A stretch of DNA of 10,184 nt, taken from NCBI GenBank assembly GCA_050264575.1, contig JBLNGH010000676.1, positions 1 through 10,184 of the forward strand, in the 5' to 3' direction. This document shows, piece by piece, positions 1 to 7,202 of the stretch; position 1 is the stretch's first letter, and each line of letters opens with the position of its first letter. A model generated the notes under the pieces. That model saw only the letters and a program-made list of their open reading frames with translations. It had not been told where the DNA came from and ran no database searches. The DNA comes from DASQFI01 sp050264575. Lineage in GTDB: Bacteria > Acidobacteriota > Vicinamibacteria > Vicinamibacterales > SCN-69-37. Made by a program: the position numbers and the translations under genes.

Positions 1-84
1 GCGTACGCGATCGGCCGGTACGGCTATGCCACCGTCGGGACGCGGCTTCGGGATTTCTACCGCGGCGTGCTGGAGAAGTCGTGA
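1..84 (+). CDS. C-terminal end of a probable glycosyltransferase (5' end outside window)
   Basis: The first frame is open from base 1 and ends at the TGA at 82-84, giving 27 visible residues that finish in RLRDFYRGVLEKS. A hydrophobic and aromatic helix of the pattern 'G.RL.DFYR.VL' at the extreme C-terminus is common in GT4-type glycosyltransferases. The gene sits in front of a polysaccharide polymerase, which agrees with that reading. Its stop overlaps the GTG start of the next gene by four bases (GTGA), so the two are probably translationally coupled. No catalytic region is visible. The family call rests on this short tail and the neighbourhood and is tentative; that it is the end of a real gene is more secure. 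Confidence 0.55.
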   Translation, partial: AYAIGRYGYATVGTRLRDFYRGVLEKS

Positions 85-2801
85 GGTCGACCGTGGCCGC
101 CGCTCGTCCAGCAACGCTGACTGCCGCGGAGTTGACTCTGGCGATCCTGGTTGCCGCCCTGATCGGGTGCTATGTGCTGCTACCGCTGGACCGTGGGTTC
201 CCGACGGTGCCGCTCCTGGGACGGCCGCTGAACTCGGCCATCGCCGCGACGCTGGCGGTGCTGGGTGTCATGGTCTTTCAGTCGCGTGGCGCGGTGCTGT
301 CATACCTCCGCGAGCCATACTGCGTGCTGCAGTCGGGCTACTGTCTCCTCCTGGTGGCGTCGGCCCTCCGCGCCCACGGTCCCCTCTCCGCCCTGCACTC
401 CAGTTTTCTCTACTACTGCACGTTCGTCCTGAACTACGTCATCCTCCGGCAGATCACCGCGATTCATGGGACGCGATGGCTGTCGGCGGTCGTCGTCACG
501 ATGGGCGTCGCCGCCGCGGCGGTCGGCATCGGACAGGGGGCCCTCGGAATACCGCTGCCCGCCTACGATGCTTGGTTCGAAGACTACTTTTCGGTCCCGG
601 CGGAGAACTATGCGCTTCCCACGGCTCGGGTCGCTGGAACCATGAGCAACCCCATCCTGTACGGGTTCCTGCTCGCGCTACTGATTCCGTACGCCATCGA
701 CCTGAAACGTCTCGTCAACCGGGGAGTCGTGCTTTATACCGCCCTGTTTGCCGCCGGCCTGTCGGGATCCCGGACTGCCGTGCTCGCGGTTGCCGTCTTC
801 GCCTGCGGCGCCCTGATCGTGCACCGCTGGCGCGCGGTCCGCGCACTGCCCGTGGTGGCCTTCGGACTGGTCCTGCTGTTCTGGTCCTTCGCGGCGCTGA
901 CGGCCAACGGACAGAATTCGCGTGTCACGTTTCTCCTCGAACGCACGGGTCTGACGTCAGCATCGCCGGCATCTCCGTCGGTCCCGGCAATGAGAGGATC
1001 AGGGGGGTCTCCGTCGAGGTTGGCGCCTCGAGTCAAGCCACCCCCAAAGCCCCCATCCGAGACTGCCAAGTCGGCAGCTCTCGGGATCAGTCTCCGAAAG
1101 GGCGCGCTGATGGAAGGCTTCAGGGAAATTACGCGCGAGTGGGGGCCCCTCACCTGGATGTTTGGCCGGGGCTACTTTGCGGCCGCGGCCGTCGGCGAGA
1201 AAGTCAGCGTCGGGTACAACACCGTCGACAACGTCTTCCTGAGTGTGCTGTACGAGCGCGGGCTCTCCGGGCTGGCGCTGTTCGTCGGGGCGTTCGTAAC
1301 CTTCCTCTATCGAACGCGGCGTGTGGCGACGACGACTCTTCACTGGTACGCGCCCGTGGTCCTGGGCGCCGCGGGCGTCGCGTTCTGCTGGGACGCGTAC
1401 TCGACATTCAACATCCTCGCCGTCGGATCCATGGCGGTGGCCATGTGGCATACGGAACAGGCCAGGGGAAGCCGGGAAACGTTGTTGGGATCCTTTCTGG
1501 CGGACAAAGGCATCGCGGGACCGCGTGAACCTGGGTATGACGAGGTGCGGAGCCTGGCGCCATCGGTCCACGAGCGGTCGATGAAGATCGCCGTCGTCTC
1601 GATCTTTTACTCGGAAGGCATGGGGTACACCGAGAACTGCCTGCCGCGGGCATTGGCCGCGCGCGGGCATGAGGTGCACGTCATTACCACGGTCTTCAAC
1701 GTGTACGGCAATCAGGCGGACTACGCAAAGACGTACCAGGACTTCCTCGGCCCGAACATCATGAGCGCCGGCACGGCGAGCGTGGACGGCTACCAGGTGC
1801 ACCGGCTCGACGCGAAGGTCATGGGCGGCTACGTCGTGAGCGCCGGACTCGCCGCCAAGGTCCGGCAAATTGCACCGGATATCGTGCATTCGCTCGAGAT
1901 CGCCTCACTGCAGACGTTTGAGCTCGCGTTGCTGAAGCCGTTTGCCGGGTACGCACTGTTCTGCGAGACCCACCAGCACATGTCGGTGGTCAAACCGTTT
2001 CTGAAGCGATCCGGGGCGCTGTTTCGGAAGGCGCTCTACCGAATCACCCGGACATTGCCCACCCGCCTAGCGAGTCTGGCGGTGGAGAAGTGTTACGCAA
2101 TCGCCCCTGACTGCGCGGAAGTCGCCACGCGGTTTTACGGGGTGCCGCCCGACAAGGTGAAGCTGCAGTCGCTCGGAGCCGACACGGAGCTGTTCCGCCC
2201 GGTCGAAACCGAAGCCGACGCAGCAGCGAGGGTGGTTCTGCGGCGGACGCTTGGATTCTCCGAGGAGGACATTGTCTGTGTGTACAGCGGCCGCTTCTCG
2301 CGCGACAAGAATCCGCTGTTGCTCGCGCGGGCGATCGACGACTTGCACGGCCGGGATTCGAGGTTCAAGGGTCTCTTCATCGGCGAGGGCGAGCAGAAGG
2401 ATGGGATCGCGGCGTGCAGGAACACGAAGATCCTGCCCTTCATGAAGCACCGGCGCCTGGCGGAACACTACCGCGCGGCTGATATCGCGGTCTGGCCGAC
2501 GCAGGAATCCATGTCGATGCTGGACGCGGCCGCGAGCGGCCTTCCGATCGTCGTCTCGAACACGGTGGGCGACATCGAGCGCGTGTGCGGCAACGGACGG
2601 GTGTACGAGGAGAACGACGTCAACAGCCTGGTCGAGGCGCTCTGCAGCCTGGCGTCGCCGGCCGATCGGATCACGCTCGGCGCCGCCGGCCGCCGGAAGG
2701 CGTTGACCGGCTTCAACTGGAGGCGCTACGCGCAATCGGTCGAAGCGGACTACCATGACGCCCTGAAGCGGTCACGGGCCATGGCGCATTTCAAAGCATG
2801 A
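81..2801 (+). CDS. Fused Wzy/O-antigen-ligase-like membrane protein and GT4 glycosyltransferase
   Basis: This is one uninterrupted 906-residue frame with two modules. Residues 1-460 hold roughly 10-12 hydrophobic segments, for example near 18-36, 52-66, 134-152, 190-206, 216-247, 256-273, 392-410 and 424-456. They also carry Wzy_C/O-antigen ligase landmarks: GSRTAVLA at 229-236, then a large loop, then GRGYF at 362-366 and a DN...ERGLSGL block at 383-398. Such proteins polymerise or ligate lipid-linked glycans on the periplasmic side. After a hydrophilic linker (about 460-500), M501 begins a complete GT4-like enzyme with two Rossmann halves: GADTELFRP near 699, YSGRFSRDKNP near 735 and a sugar-nucleotide motif ending LDAAASGLP near 814-822. 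Charge distribution (HRWR near 248, RTRR near 411) puts the C-terminus in the cytoplasm, where a GT4 domain must work. The GTG start at 81 overlaps the previous stop (GTGA); ggag lies at 72-75. A lost stop or sequencing error between two genes is the main alternative to a true fusion. Confidence 0.8.
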   Translation: MRSTVAAARPATLTAAELTLAILVAALIGCYVLLPLDRGFPTVPLLGRPLNSAIAATLAVLGVMVFQSRGAVLSYLREPYCVLQSGYCLLLVASALRAHGPLSALHSSFLYYCTFVLNYVILRQITAIHGTRWLSAVVVTMGVAAAAVGIGQGALGIPLPAYDAWFEDYFSVPAENYALPTARVAGTMSNPILYGFLLALLIPYAIDLKRLVNRGVVLYTALFAAGLSGSRTAVLAVAVFACGALIVHRWRAVRALPVVAFGLVLLFWSFAALTANGQNSRVTFLLERTGLTSASPASPSVPAMRGSGGSPSRLAPRVKPPPKPPSETAKSAALGISLRKGALMEGFREITREWGPLTWMFGRGYFAAAAVGEKVSVGYNTVDNVFLSVLYERGLSGLALFVGAFVTFLYRTRRVATTTLHWYAPVVLGAAGVAFCWDAYSTFNILAVGSMAVAMWHTEQARGSRETLLGSFLADKGIAGPREPGYDEVRSLAPSVHERSMKIAVVSIFYSEGMGYTENCLPRALAARGHEVHVITTVFNVYGNQADYAKTYQDFLGPNIMSAGTASVDGYQVHRLDAKVMGGYVVSAGLAAKVRQIAPDIVHSLEIASLQTFELALLKPFAGYALFCETHQHMSVVKPFLKRSGALFRKALYRITRTLPTRLASLAVEKCYAIAPDCAEVATRFYGVPPDKVKLQSLGADTELFRPVETEADAAARVVLRRTLGFSEEDIVCVYSGRFSRDKNPLLLARAIDDLHGRDSRFKGLFIGEGEQKDGIAACRNTKILPFMKHRRLAEHYRAADIAVWPTQESMSMLDAAASGLPIVVSNTVGDIERVCGNGRVYEENDVNSLVEALCSLASPADRITLGAAGRRKALTGFNWRRYAQSVEADYHDALKRSRAMAHFKA
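1581..2801 (+). other. GT4 module with possible independent start inside the fused frame
   Basis: The ATG at 1581 is codon 501 of the fused frame. From it, MKIAVVSIFYSEGMGYTEN reads like a natural N-terminus of a GT4 glycosyltransferase, and the module to 2801 is 406 residues, normal for a stand-alone enzyme. Only a weak Shine-Dalgarno candidate precedes it (gagcgg around 1572-1577), so independent initiation is possible but not strongly supported. The canonical E-x7-E pair of GT4 enzymes reads T807 and D815 here, with a Glu at 809. This module may therefore be produced as a fusion, as a separate protein, or as both. Confidence 0.45.
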
Positions 2802-3796
2802 AACGAGTGCTGATTACCGGCGCCGATGGCTTCATCGGCTCCCATCTGGTCGAGGGCATGGTGCGCGCCGGATTCGCCGTGCGCGCGTTCGTGCTGTACA
2901 ACTCGTTCAATTCCTGGGGCTGGCTGGACCACTGCGCCCCGGACGTGCGCGGCCAGTTCGAGGTCTTTCCGGGCGACATTCGTGATCCGCACGGCGTTCG
3001 CGCGTCGATGCGTGACTGCGAGGCCGTCATCCACCTGGCGGCGCTCATCGCCATCCCGTACTCGTACCACTCGCCGGACACGTACGTCGAGACCAACGTC
3101 AAGGGAACGCTGAACATTCTGCAGGCCGCACGCGAGCTCTCGGTGAGGCGGGTTGTGCATACCTCGACCAGTGAAGTGTACGGAACGGGACGACTGGTAC
3201 CCATGACCGAGGACCACCCGCTGCAGGGCCAATCGCCGTACTCAGCCAGCAAGATCGGTGCGGACCAGATCGCGATGTCATTCCATGCTTCTTTCGATAC
3301 GCCCGTCGTGGTGATCCGCCCGTTCAATACGTACGGTCCGCGCCAGTCGGCGCGGGCCATCATTCCGTCGGTGATCATTCAGATTGCCAGCGGCGAGCGT
3401 GAGGTGCGTCTCGGCGCCCTGCATCCGACGCGAGACTTCAGCTTCGTCACCGACACGGTCGCCGGCTTCATGGCGGCACTGGAGGCCGAGGGTGTGGTCG
3501 GCGAGGTGATCAACCTCGGCAGCGGGAGCGAGATCTCGATCGGCGATACGGCGCGTGCCATTGCGGACGTCATGGACACTAAGATTGACATCGTCGTCGA
3601 CGCGAAACGCCTGCGTCCGCCGAAGAGTGAGGTCGATCGGCTCTGCGCCGGTGTCGACAAAGCCCGACGGCTCTTGAGCTGGGCGCCGCAGTTCGCCGGC
3701 GCGGCCGGTTTCAGGCGCGGCCTGGCCCGCACGGTTGAGTGGTTCAAGGATCCGGCAAACCTGGCCCATTACAAGGTGGGCGCCTACAACCTGTGA
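2798..3796 (+). CDS. legB: LegB-type NAD-dependent sugar-nucleotide 4,6-dehydratase
   Basis: This 332-residue extended SDR has a glycine-rich NAD(P) site G8-x-x-G11-x-x-G14. It carries the segment YNSFNSWGWLD at 34-44, which I recognise as a hallmark of LegB-type dehydratases. The active-site region reads TSEVYG at 124-129, with Thr124 and Glu126 in the positions of the dehydratase T-D-E triad, and Y148-SAS-K152 is the catalytic YxxxK. LegB enzymes convert a nucleotide-activated GlcNAc (UDP or GDP form) to its 4-keto-6-deoxy derivative, the entry step to legionaminic acid and related sugars; they are cytoplasmic. The ATG overlaps the preceding stop (ATGA at 2798-2801), and its own stop overlaps the nucleotidyltransferase start. 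No legC aminotransferase, legG hydrolysing epimerase or NeuB-like synthase is visible here, so the final sugar need not be legionaminic acid. The family call is strong; nucleotide specificity is unknown. Confidence 0.86.
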   Translation: MKRVLITGADGFIGSHLVEGMVRAGFAVRAFVLYNSFNSWGWLDHCAPDVRGQFEVFPGDIRDPHGVRASMRDCEAVIHLAALIAIPYSYHSPDTYVETNVKGTLNILQAARELSVRRVVHTSTSEVYGTGRLVPMTEDHPLQGQSPYSASKIGADQIAMSFHASFDTPVVVIRPFNTYGPRQSARAIIPSVIIQIASGEREVRLGALHPTRDFSFVTDTVAGFMAALEAEGVVGEVINLGSGSEISIGDTARAIADVMDTKIDIVVDAKRLRPPKSEVDRLCAGVDKARRLLSWAPQFAGAAGFRRGLARTVEWFKDPANLAHYKVGAYNL

Positions 3797-4506
3797 TCCG
3801 ACGCGCGATCCTTCTCGCGGGCGGGCAAGGGACGCGCCTGCGTCCGTACACCGTGGTGTTGCCGAAACCGCTGATGCCGATAGGCGAATACCCGATCCTG
3901 GAAGTCGTGATCCGGCAGTTGGTCCGCTCCGGTTTCGATCACGTGACCATTGCCGTCAACCATCAGGCCGAGTTGATCAAGGCGTTCTTCGGCGACGGGT
4001 CGAAATGGCGTCTGCGGATCGATTATTCCCTGGAAGACGAGCCGCTCGGGACAATGGGGCCGCTGCGACTGATCCGCGATCTGCCGGAACACTTCCTCGT
4101 GATGAACGGCGACGTCCTCACCGACCTCGACTTCGCGGAGTTCCATACGGAGCATACGGCCGCAAACCGGTTGTTCACCATCTCGTCGCACCAACGCGAG
4201 CAGAAGGTCGACTACGGTGTCCTGATGACCGGGACCGACGGAACGCTGCAGGGTTTTCAGGAGAAACCTGTGACCGGCTACGAAGTCAGCATGGGGATCT
4301 ACATGGTCAGCCGGAATGTCTTGCCGTACATTCCGGATCAGCGGCCGTTTGGATTCGACGAACTCATGCGCGACTTGCTCACTGCGCGTCAGCGGGTGCA
4401 CGTTCGCCGATACAGCGGATACTGGCTCGACATCGGGCGCGCCGACGACTACCAGCAGGCGATCGACGAGTTCTCGAGCACGAAGCACCGGTTTCTCCAT
4501 GAGTAG
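3793..4506 (+). CDS. Sugar-1-phosphate nucleotidyltransferase
   Basis: The 237-residue protein opens with MIRRAILLAGGQGTRLRP, the nucleotide-binding signature of the NTP_transferase family, followed by PKPLMPIG at 24-31. Other marks are GTMGPL at 86-91, NGD at 105-107 with metal-binding Asp107, EKP at 157-159 and a late Asp213 in WLDIGR. These enzymes join NTP and a sugar 1-phosphate to make an NDP-sugar and pyrophosphate. It ends after the catalytic domain, with no left-handed beta-helix or CBS domains. Its place directly after legB suggests that it supplies the dehydratase substrate, perhaps a GDP- or UDP-amino sugar, but the base cannot be read from sequence. The GTG at 3793 was chosen because it forms a GTGA overlap with the legB stop and places the signature at the normal N-terminus. 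An in-frame ATG at 3739 would add 18 unlikely residues inside legB. Confidence 0.85.
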   Translation: MIRRAILLAGGQGTRLRPYTVVLPKPLMPIGEYPILEVVIRQLVRSGFDHVTIAVNHQAELIKAFFGDGSKWRLRIDYSLEDEPLGTMGPLRLIRDLPEHFLVMNGDVLTDLDFAEFHTEHTAANRLFTISSHQREQKVDYGVLMTGTDGTLQGFQEKPVTGYEVSMGIYMVSRNVLPYIPDQRPFGFDELMRDLLTARQRVHVRRYSGYWLDIGRADDYQQAIDEFSSTKHRFLHE

Positions 4507-5344
4507 AGTCCTTGTGACCGGGGCGTCCGGCTTCATCGGCACCCACGTCGTTCCACGGCTGCGAGCGGAGGGGCATGAGGTCTTTGAGGTACACCGCGCG
4601 GCCGGCGATGTTTCAGAGCCCGCGACCTGGGCCGTCTGTCCAGCGGCCGACGTCGTTCTGCACCTTGCAGCCAGGTCGTTCGTTCCCGACAGCTGGGCGT
4701 CCCCGGGACTCTTCCTGCGGACCAACGTGATCGGCACGGTGAGTGCGCTCGAGTACTGCCGCGCGCACGGCGCGCGCCTGGTCTTTCCCAGCTCCTACAT
4801 GTACGGCGATGCGGTGCAGCTGCCCATACCGGAGAGCGCAGCGTTGGTCGCCAAGAACCCGTATGCGCTGTCCAAGAAGCTGGCTGAAGAAGCGTGCGGG
4901 TTCTTTGCGGAGCGATTCGATGTCACCGTCACGATCCTGCGGCTGTTCAACATCTATGGACCGGGACAGCCGGAGGCGTTTCTGGTTCCGACGATCGTCA
5001 ATCAGCTGAGGGGCGGAACGGAGGTCCGCGTCAAGGATTTGGAGCCACGGCGTGACTACGTTTACGTCCGCGATGTCGTCGACGCCATGGTGAAAGCTGT
5101 CGCCGCCCAACGTGGTCTTCAGGTCTTCAACCTCGGCTCCGGTACCAGCCATTCGGTCGGCGACCTCATCCAGATGATCCAGGACGTGTGGGGCACGGCG
5201 CTGCCGGTCCGATCGGATGGCGTCCGACGACCGGACGAAGTCATGGAGACCGTCGCCGATATCACGCGCGCAGAGCGCGAGCTGGGCTGGAAGCCGCAGT
5301 TCAACTTGCGACAGGGCCTCGAGGATCTGCACGCCGCTCTATGA
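4499..5344 (+). CDS. Extended SDR: NAD(P)-dependent sugar-nucleotide epimerase or 4-keto reductase
   Basis: This 281-residue protein has G8-x-x-G11-x-x-G14 in VLVTGASGFIGTH, HLAA at 55-58, an SSYMYG active-site strand at 98-103 and Y122-ALS-K126 as the YxxxK pair. RRDYVYVRDVVDA at 184-196 is typical of NAD-dependent epimerase/dehydratase family members. It is shorter than the usual 310-330 residues, mostly because the region before HLAA is compact. The SSxxxYG rather than T-D-E arrangement argues against a second 4,6-dehydratase and fits an epimerase or a 4-keto-6-deoxy sugar reductase. Following a LegB-like enzyme, reduction or epimerisation of the 4-keto product is the natural inference, but the substrate is not proven. 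The ATG at 4499 overlaps the nucleotidyltransferase stop by eight bases; longer in-frame starts lie within that gene and precede the glycine-rich motif by many residues. Confidence 0.82.
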   Translation: MSRVLVTGASGFIGTHVVPRLRAEGHEVFEVHRAAGDVSEPATWAVCPAADVVLHLAARSFVPDSWASPGLFLRTNVIGTVSALEYCRAHGARLVFPSSYMYGDAVQLPIPESAALVAKNPYALSKKLAEEACGFFAERFDVTVTILRLFNIYGPGQPEAFLVPTIVNQLRGGTEVRVKDLEPRRDYVYVRDVVDAMVKAVAAQRGLQVFNLGSGTSHSVGDLIQMIQDVWGTALPVRSDGVRRPDEVMETVADITRAERELGWKPQFNLRQGLEDLHAAL

Positions 5345-6435
5345 AGATTCTGCTGATCGCTCCCTTGCCTCCGCCTGTCACAGGGCACTCTTTGGCCTCG
5401 CAGATGCTGCGCGAGGGACTCGACCGAGTCCATGAAACGGCGGTCGTCAATCTCAGTGTTGGGAGCCTGAATGACGGCCGGGTCACGGTGACGCGAATCC
5501 GCGAGGTCGGGAAGGTCCTGGTGGCGGTCTGGCGGCGCAGGCGGTGGGGGGATGTGATCTACTTCACGATTTCCGAGTCGCACGCAGGTAATCTGAAGGA
5601 CTTGTTGATCTACCTGGTCTGCGCCGGCCGCTTGCGGCGGCTCTTCGTCCACCTGCATGGTGGAACGATCGGTCGTGAGTTATTCGATCGACATCCCGCG
5701 TGGCGCCGGATCAACGCCGCGTTCATCAGGCGATTGGGTGGAGTCATCATCTCCGGCCCGTCGCACCTGAGCATTTTCTCGGGCATGATCGATCCCCGGC
5801 GAATCCACATGGTTGCCAACAGCGCCGAGGACGGCATGTTCGTGAACGAGCAGGAGGTGTTCGGCAAGTTTGCGAACCCACGGCCGCTGAAGGTGCTGTA
5901 TTTGAGCGCCATGACGCCGGAGAAGGGTTATCTGGACCTCGTCGATGCGTGGCTGGGCCTGGATCACGACCTGCGACGCCGGATTCAGCTGGACTTTGCG
6001 GGCAAGTTCGACGTCGAGGCCGACCGCACGAGCTTCGTGCGCAGAATCGACGGAGTCGAGGGTGTTCGTTATCATGGCCTCGTCGATCCGGAACACAAGC
6101 GATGTCTCTTCGCGCAGGCGCACATCTTCTGCCTGCCGACGCGCATGTTTGAGGGGCAGCCGATCTCGATTCTCGAAGCCTACGCGTCCGGATGCGTCGT
6201 GCTGACCACCGCGCAGCCTGGCATCCTCGACGTGTTCAGCGACGAGGTCAACGGCTTCGTCGTGCTCGAGCGCTCGGCCGCGTCCATTGCCACGGTCCTC
6301 TCGCGCGTCGTGGACGACATCGATCGGATTCGCCAGATGGCCGTCGTCAATCGACGGACGGCCGAAGAGCGCTACCGCGCGAGGATGTTCACAGGTGCGC
6401 TGGCACGCATCCTCGAAGCCGGGAGCCCGGCATGA
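5341..6435 (+). CDS. GT4-family glycosyltransferase
   Basis: The 364-residue protein begins MKILLIAPLPPPVTGHS, the proline-rich first loop typical of GT4 retaining glycosyltransferases. The second Rossmann half begins near LKVLYLSAMTPEKGYLDL (about 184-201). The nucleotide-sugar site has a canonical E271-x7-E279 motif within FEGQPISILEAYASG. Such enzymes transfer a sugar from an NDP-sugar to a lipid-linked acceptor at the cytoplasmic membrane face. No transmembrane segment is obvious. The start ATG overlaps the stop of the SDR gene (ATGA at 5341-5344). The donor and acceptor sugars cannot be inferred; one of the sugars made by the neighbouring enzymes is a reasonable guess. The stop at 6433-6435 again sits in an ATGA, but the ATG there opens only a 20-codon frame (see 6432-6494). 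Confidence 0.87.
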   Translation: MKILLIAPLPPPVTGHSLASQMLREGLDRVHETAVVNLSVGSLNDGRVTVTRIREVGKVLVAVWRRRRWGDVIYFTISESHAGNLKDLLIYLVCAGRLRRLFVHLHGGTIGRELFDRHPAWRRINAAFIRRLGGVIISGPSHLSIFSGMIDPRRIHMVANSAEDGMFVNEQEVFGKFANPRPLKVLYLSAMTPEKGYLDLVDAWLGLDHDLRRRIQLDFAGKFDVEADRTSFVRRIDGVEGVRYHGLVDPEHKRCLFAQAHIFCLPTRMFEGQPISILEAYASGCVVLTTAQPGILDVFSDEVNGFVVLERSAASIATVLSRVVDDIDRIRQMAVVNRRTAEERYRARMFTGALARILEAGSPA

Positions 6436-6494
6436 ACGTGCGCGAGCGCGGAAGGCGGATCTGTCGCCGGTCCCTCACGAGGCTCTGGCCATGA
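6432..6494 (+). other. 20-codon mini-ORF bridging the glycosyltransferase and methyltransferase genes
   Basis: The 55 bases between the glycosyltransferase stop and the methyltransferase start are covered by a small frame encoding MNVRERGRRICRRSLTRLWP. It starts in an ATGA overlap with the upstream stop and ends in an ATGA overlap with the downstream start, so it could pass ribosomes from one gene to the next. Its peptide resembles the N-terminus of the methyltransferase (MNVVARATRRMGRELTKY): both start MNV, then share an RR pair, a following Arg and Leu-Thr-Arg/Lys. It may be a coupling ORF, a degenerate duplicate of the gene start, or chance in an arginine-rich reading. It is not a confident protein gene. 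Confidence 0.25.
6479..6482 (+). promoter_or_regulatory. Probable ribosome binding site for the FkbM-type methyltransferase
   Basis: GAGG lies eight bases before the ATG at 6491, a normal spacing. It supports that ATG as the start, since upstream in-frame codons lie in the neighbouring glycosyltransferase gene and give no family-like sequence. Confidence 0.5.
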
Positions 6495-7183
6495 ATGTCG
6501 TCGCGCGGGCGACGCGCAGGATGGGCCGGGAGCTGACGAAGTACTCGCGGCTGCGGAAGGCGCGCCGGGAGGGACTGGTCTACGTGTCGCCGAACTTCCT
6601 CTACCGGCCCAACTTGTCTCGGGATTCCGTCGTGATCGACGGCGGATGCAGCTACGAAGCCGATTTCTCGCTGTGTTTGGTGCAGCGCCACGGCGTGCGG
6701 GCCTTCGGCGTCGATCCGACTCGCAAGCATCGCGAGGCGCTGCGGACGCTCGAAGTCCGGTACCCAGGGCGTTTCGTCCATGTCCCTTGCGCGATTGCGG
6801 CCGCCGACGGGCTGCTGACGTTCCATGAAAGCCGCGTCAACGAGAGCGGGTCGCTGTTCACGGACCACGTCAACGTCATCCAGGACGAGACGACCAGCTA
6901 TGACGTCGAGGCGGTCACACTCGGCTCTCTCCTGAAGCGACTGGGCGTGAAAAGCGTGGACATCCTGAAGCTCGATTTGGAAGGCGCCGAGTACGAGCTG
7001 CTTGCTGGGCTTACCTCCGCGCAGTTGCAGCCGTTCAACCAGGTATTCGTCGAGTTCCATCATCACGCCGTCGGTCATTTCGTGGAAGCCGATACCCGAG
7101 GCCTCGTCGACCGGATCGCCGGCTTCGGGTTCCGCTCGTTTTCCCTCGACGACCACAACTATCTCTTTTACCGTGATCTCTGA
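6491..7183 (+). CDS. FkbM-family SAM-dependent methyltransferase
   Basis: The protein has 230 residues. VVIDGGCSYEADFSL at about 47-61 matches the SAM-binding motif I region (usually V-x-D-x-G-A-x-x-G in this family), with Cys53 and Glu56 replacing the usual residues. FGVDP at 72-76 ends with the acidic residue after strand beta2. DILKLDLEGAEYELL at 157-171 is the most recognisable FkbM signature (D-x-x-K-x-D-x-E-G-x-E). FkbM-type enzymes in polysaccharide loci usually O-methylate a sugar hydroxyl, often on the growing glycan; they are cytosolic. The basic N-terminal 30 residues might contact membrane phospholipids, but that is inference. The gene lies 55 bases after the glycosyltransferase and 19 bases before the amidotransferase gene. 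The family is confident, the substrate unknown. Confidence 0.85.
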   Translation: MNVVARATRRMGRELTKYSRLRKARREGLVYVSPNFLYRPNLSRDSVVIDGGCSYEADFSLCLVQRHGVRAFGVDPTRKHREALRTLEVRYPGRFVHVPCAIAAADGLLTFHESRVNESGSLFTDHVNVIQDETTSYDVEAVTLGSLLKRLGVKSVDILKLDLEGAEYELLAGLTSAQLQPFNQVFVEFHHHAVGHFVEADTRGLVDRIAGFGFRSFSLDDHNYLFYRDL

Positions 7184-7193
7184 TCGTTCTTCC

Positions 7194-7198
7194 GAAGG
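7194..7198 (+). promoter_or_regulatory. Probable ribosome binding site for the WbpG-type amidotransferase
   Basis: GAAGG lies four bases before the ATG at 7203 and seven before the ATG at 7206. The second spacing is closer to ideal, so translation may begin at the second of the two adjacent Met codons. Confidence 0.5.
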
Positions 7199-7202
7199 CG
7201 CG

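Noticed and set aside
26..1528. A 500-codon plus-strand frame overlapping the Wzy part in another phase
   Set aside because: Its product is Arg/Gly-rich with no domain or membrane pattern, while the overlapping frame has clear Wzy landmarks and couples to both neighbours. Only the short stretch 956-1072 is worth a look in this phase.
999..1889. Long minus-strand frames such as 999-1889, 2067-2756 and 3784-4737
   Set aside because: They lie opposite genes with strong family motifs, encode His/Arg/Val-rich products without recognisable domains, and are the usual by-product of high GC at third codon positions.
3739..3792. Upstream ATG at 3739 as the nucleotidyltransferase start
   Set aside because: It would add 18 residues inside legB, before the position where the family's nucleotide-binding signature normally begins. 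The GTG at 3793 gives the usual N-terminus and a GTGA overlap.
4316..4498. Upstream ATG at 4316 as the start of the SDR gene
   Set aside because: The extra 61 residues are Ser/Thr/Arg-rich, read out of phase within the nucleotidyltransferase, and push the NAD-binding glycine motif far from the N-terminus.
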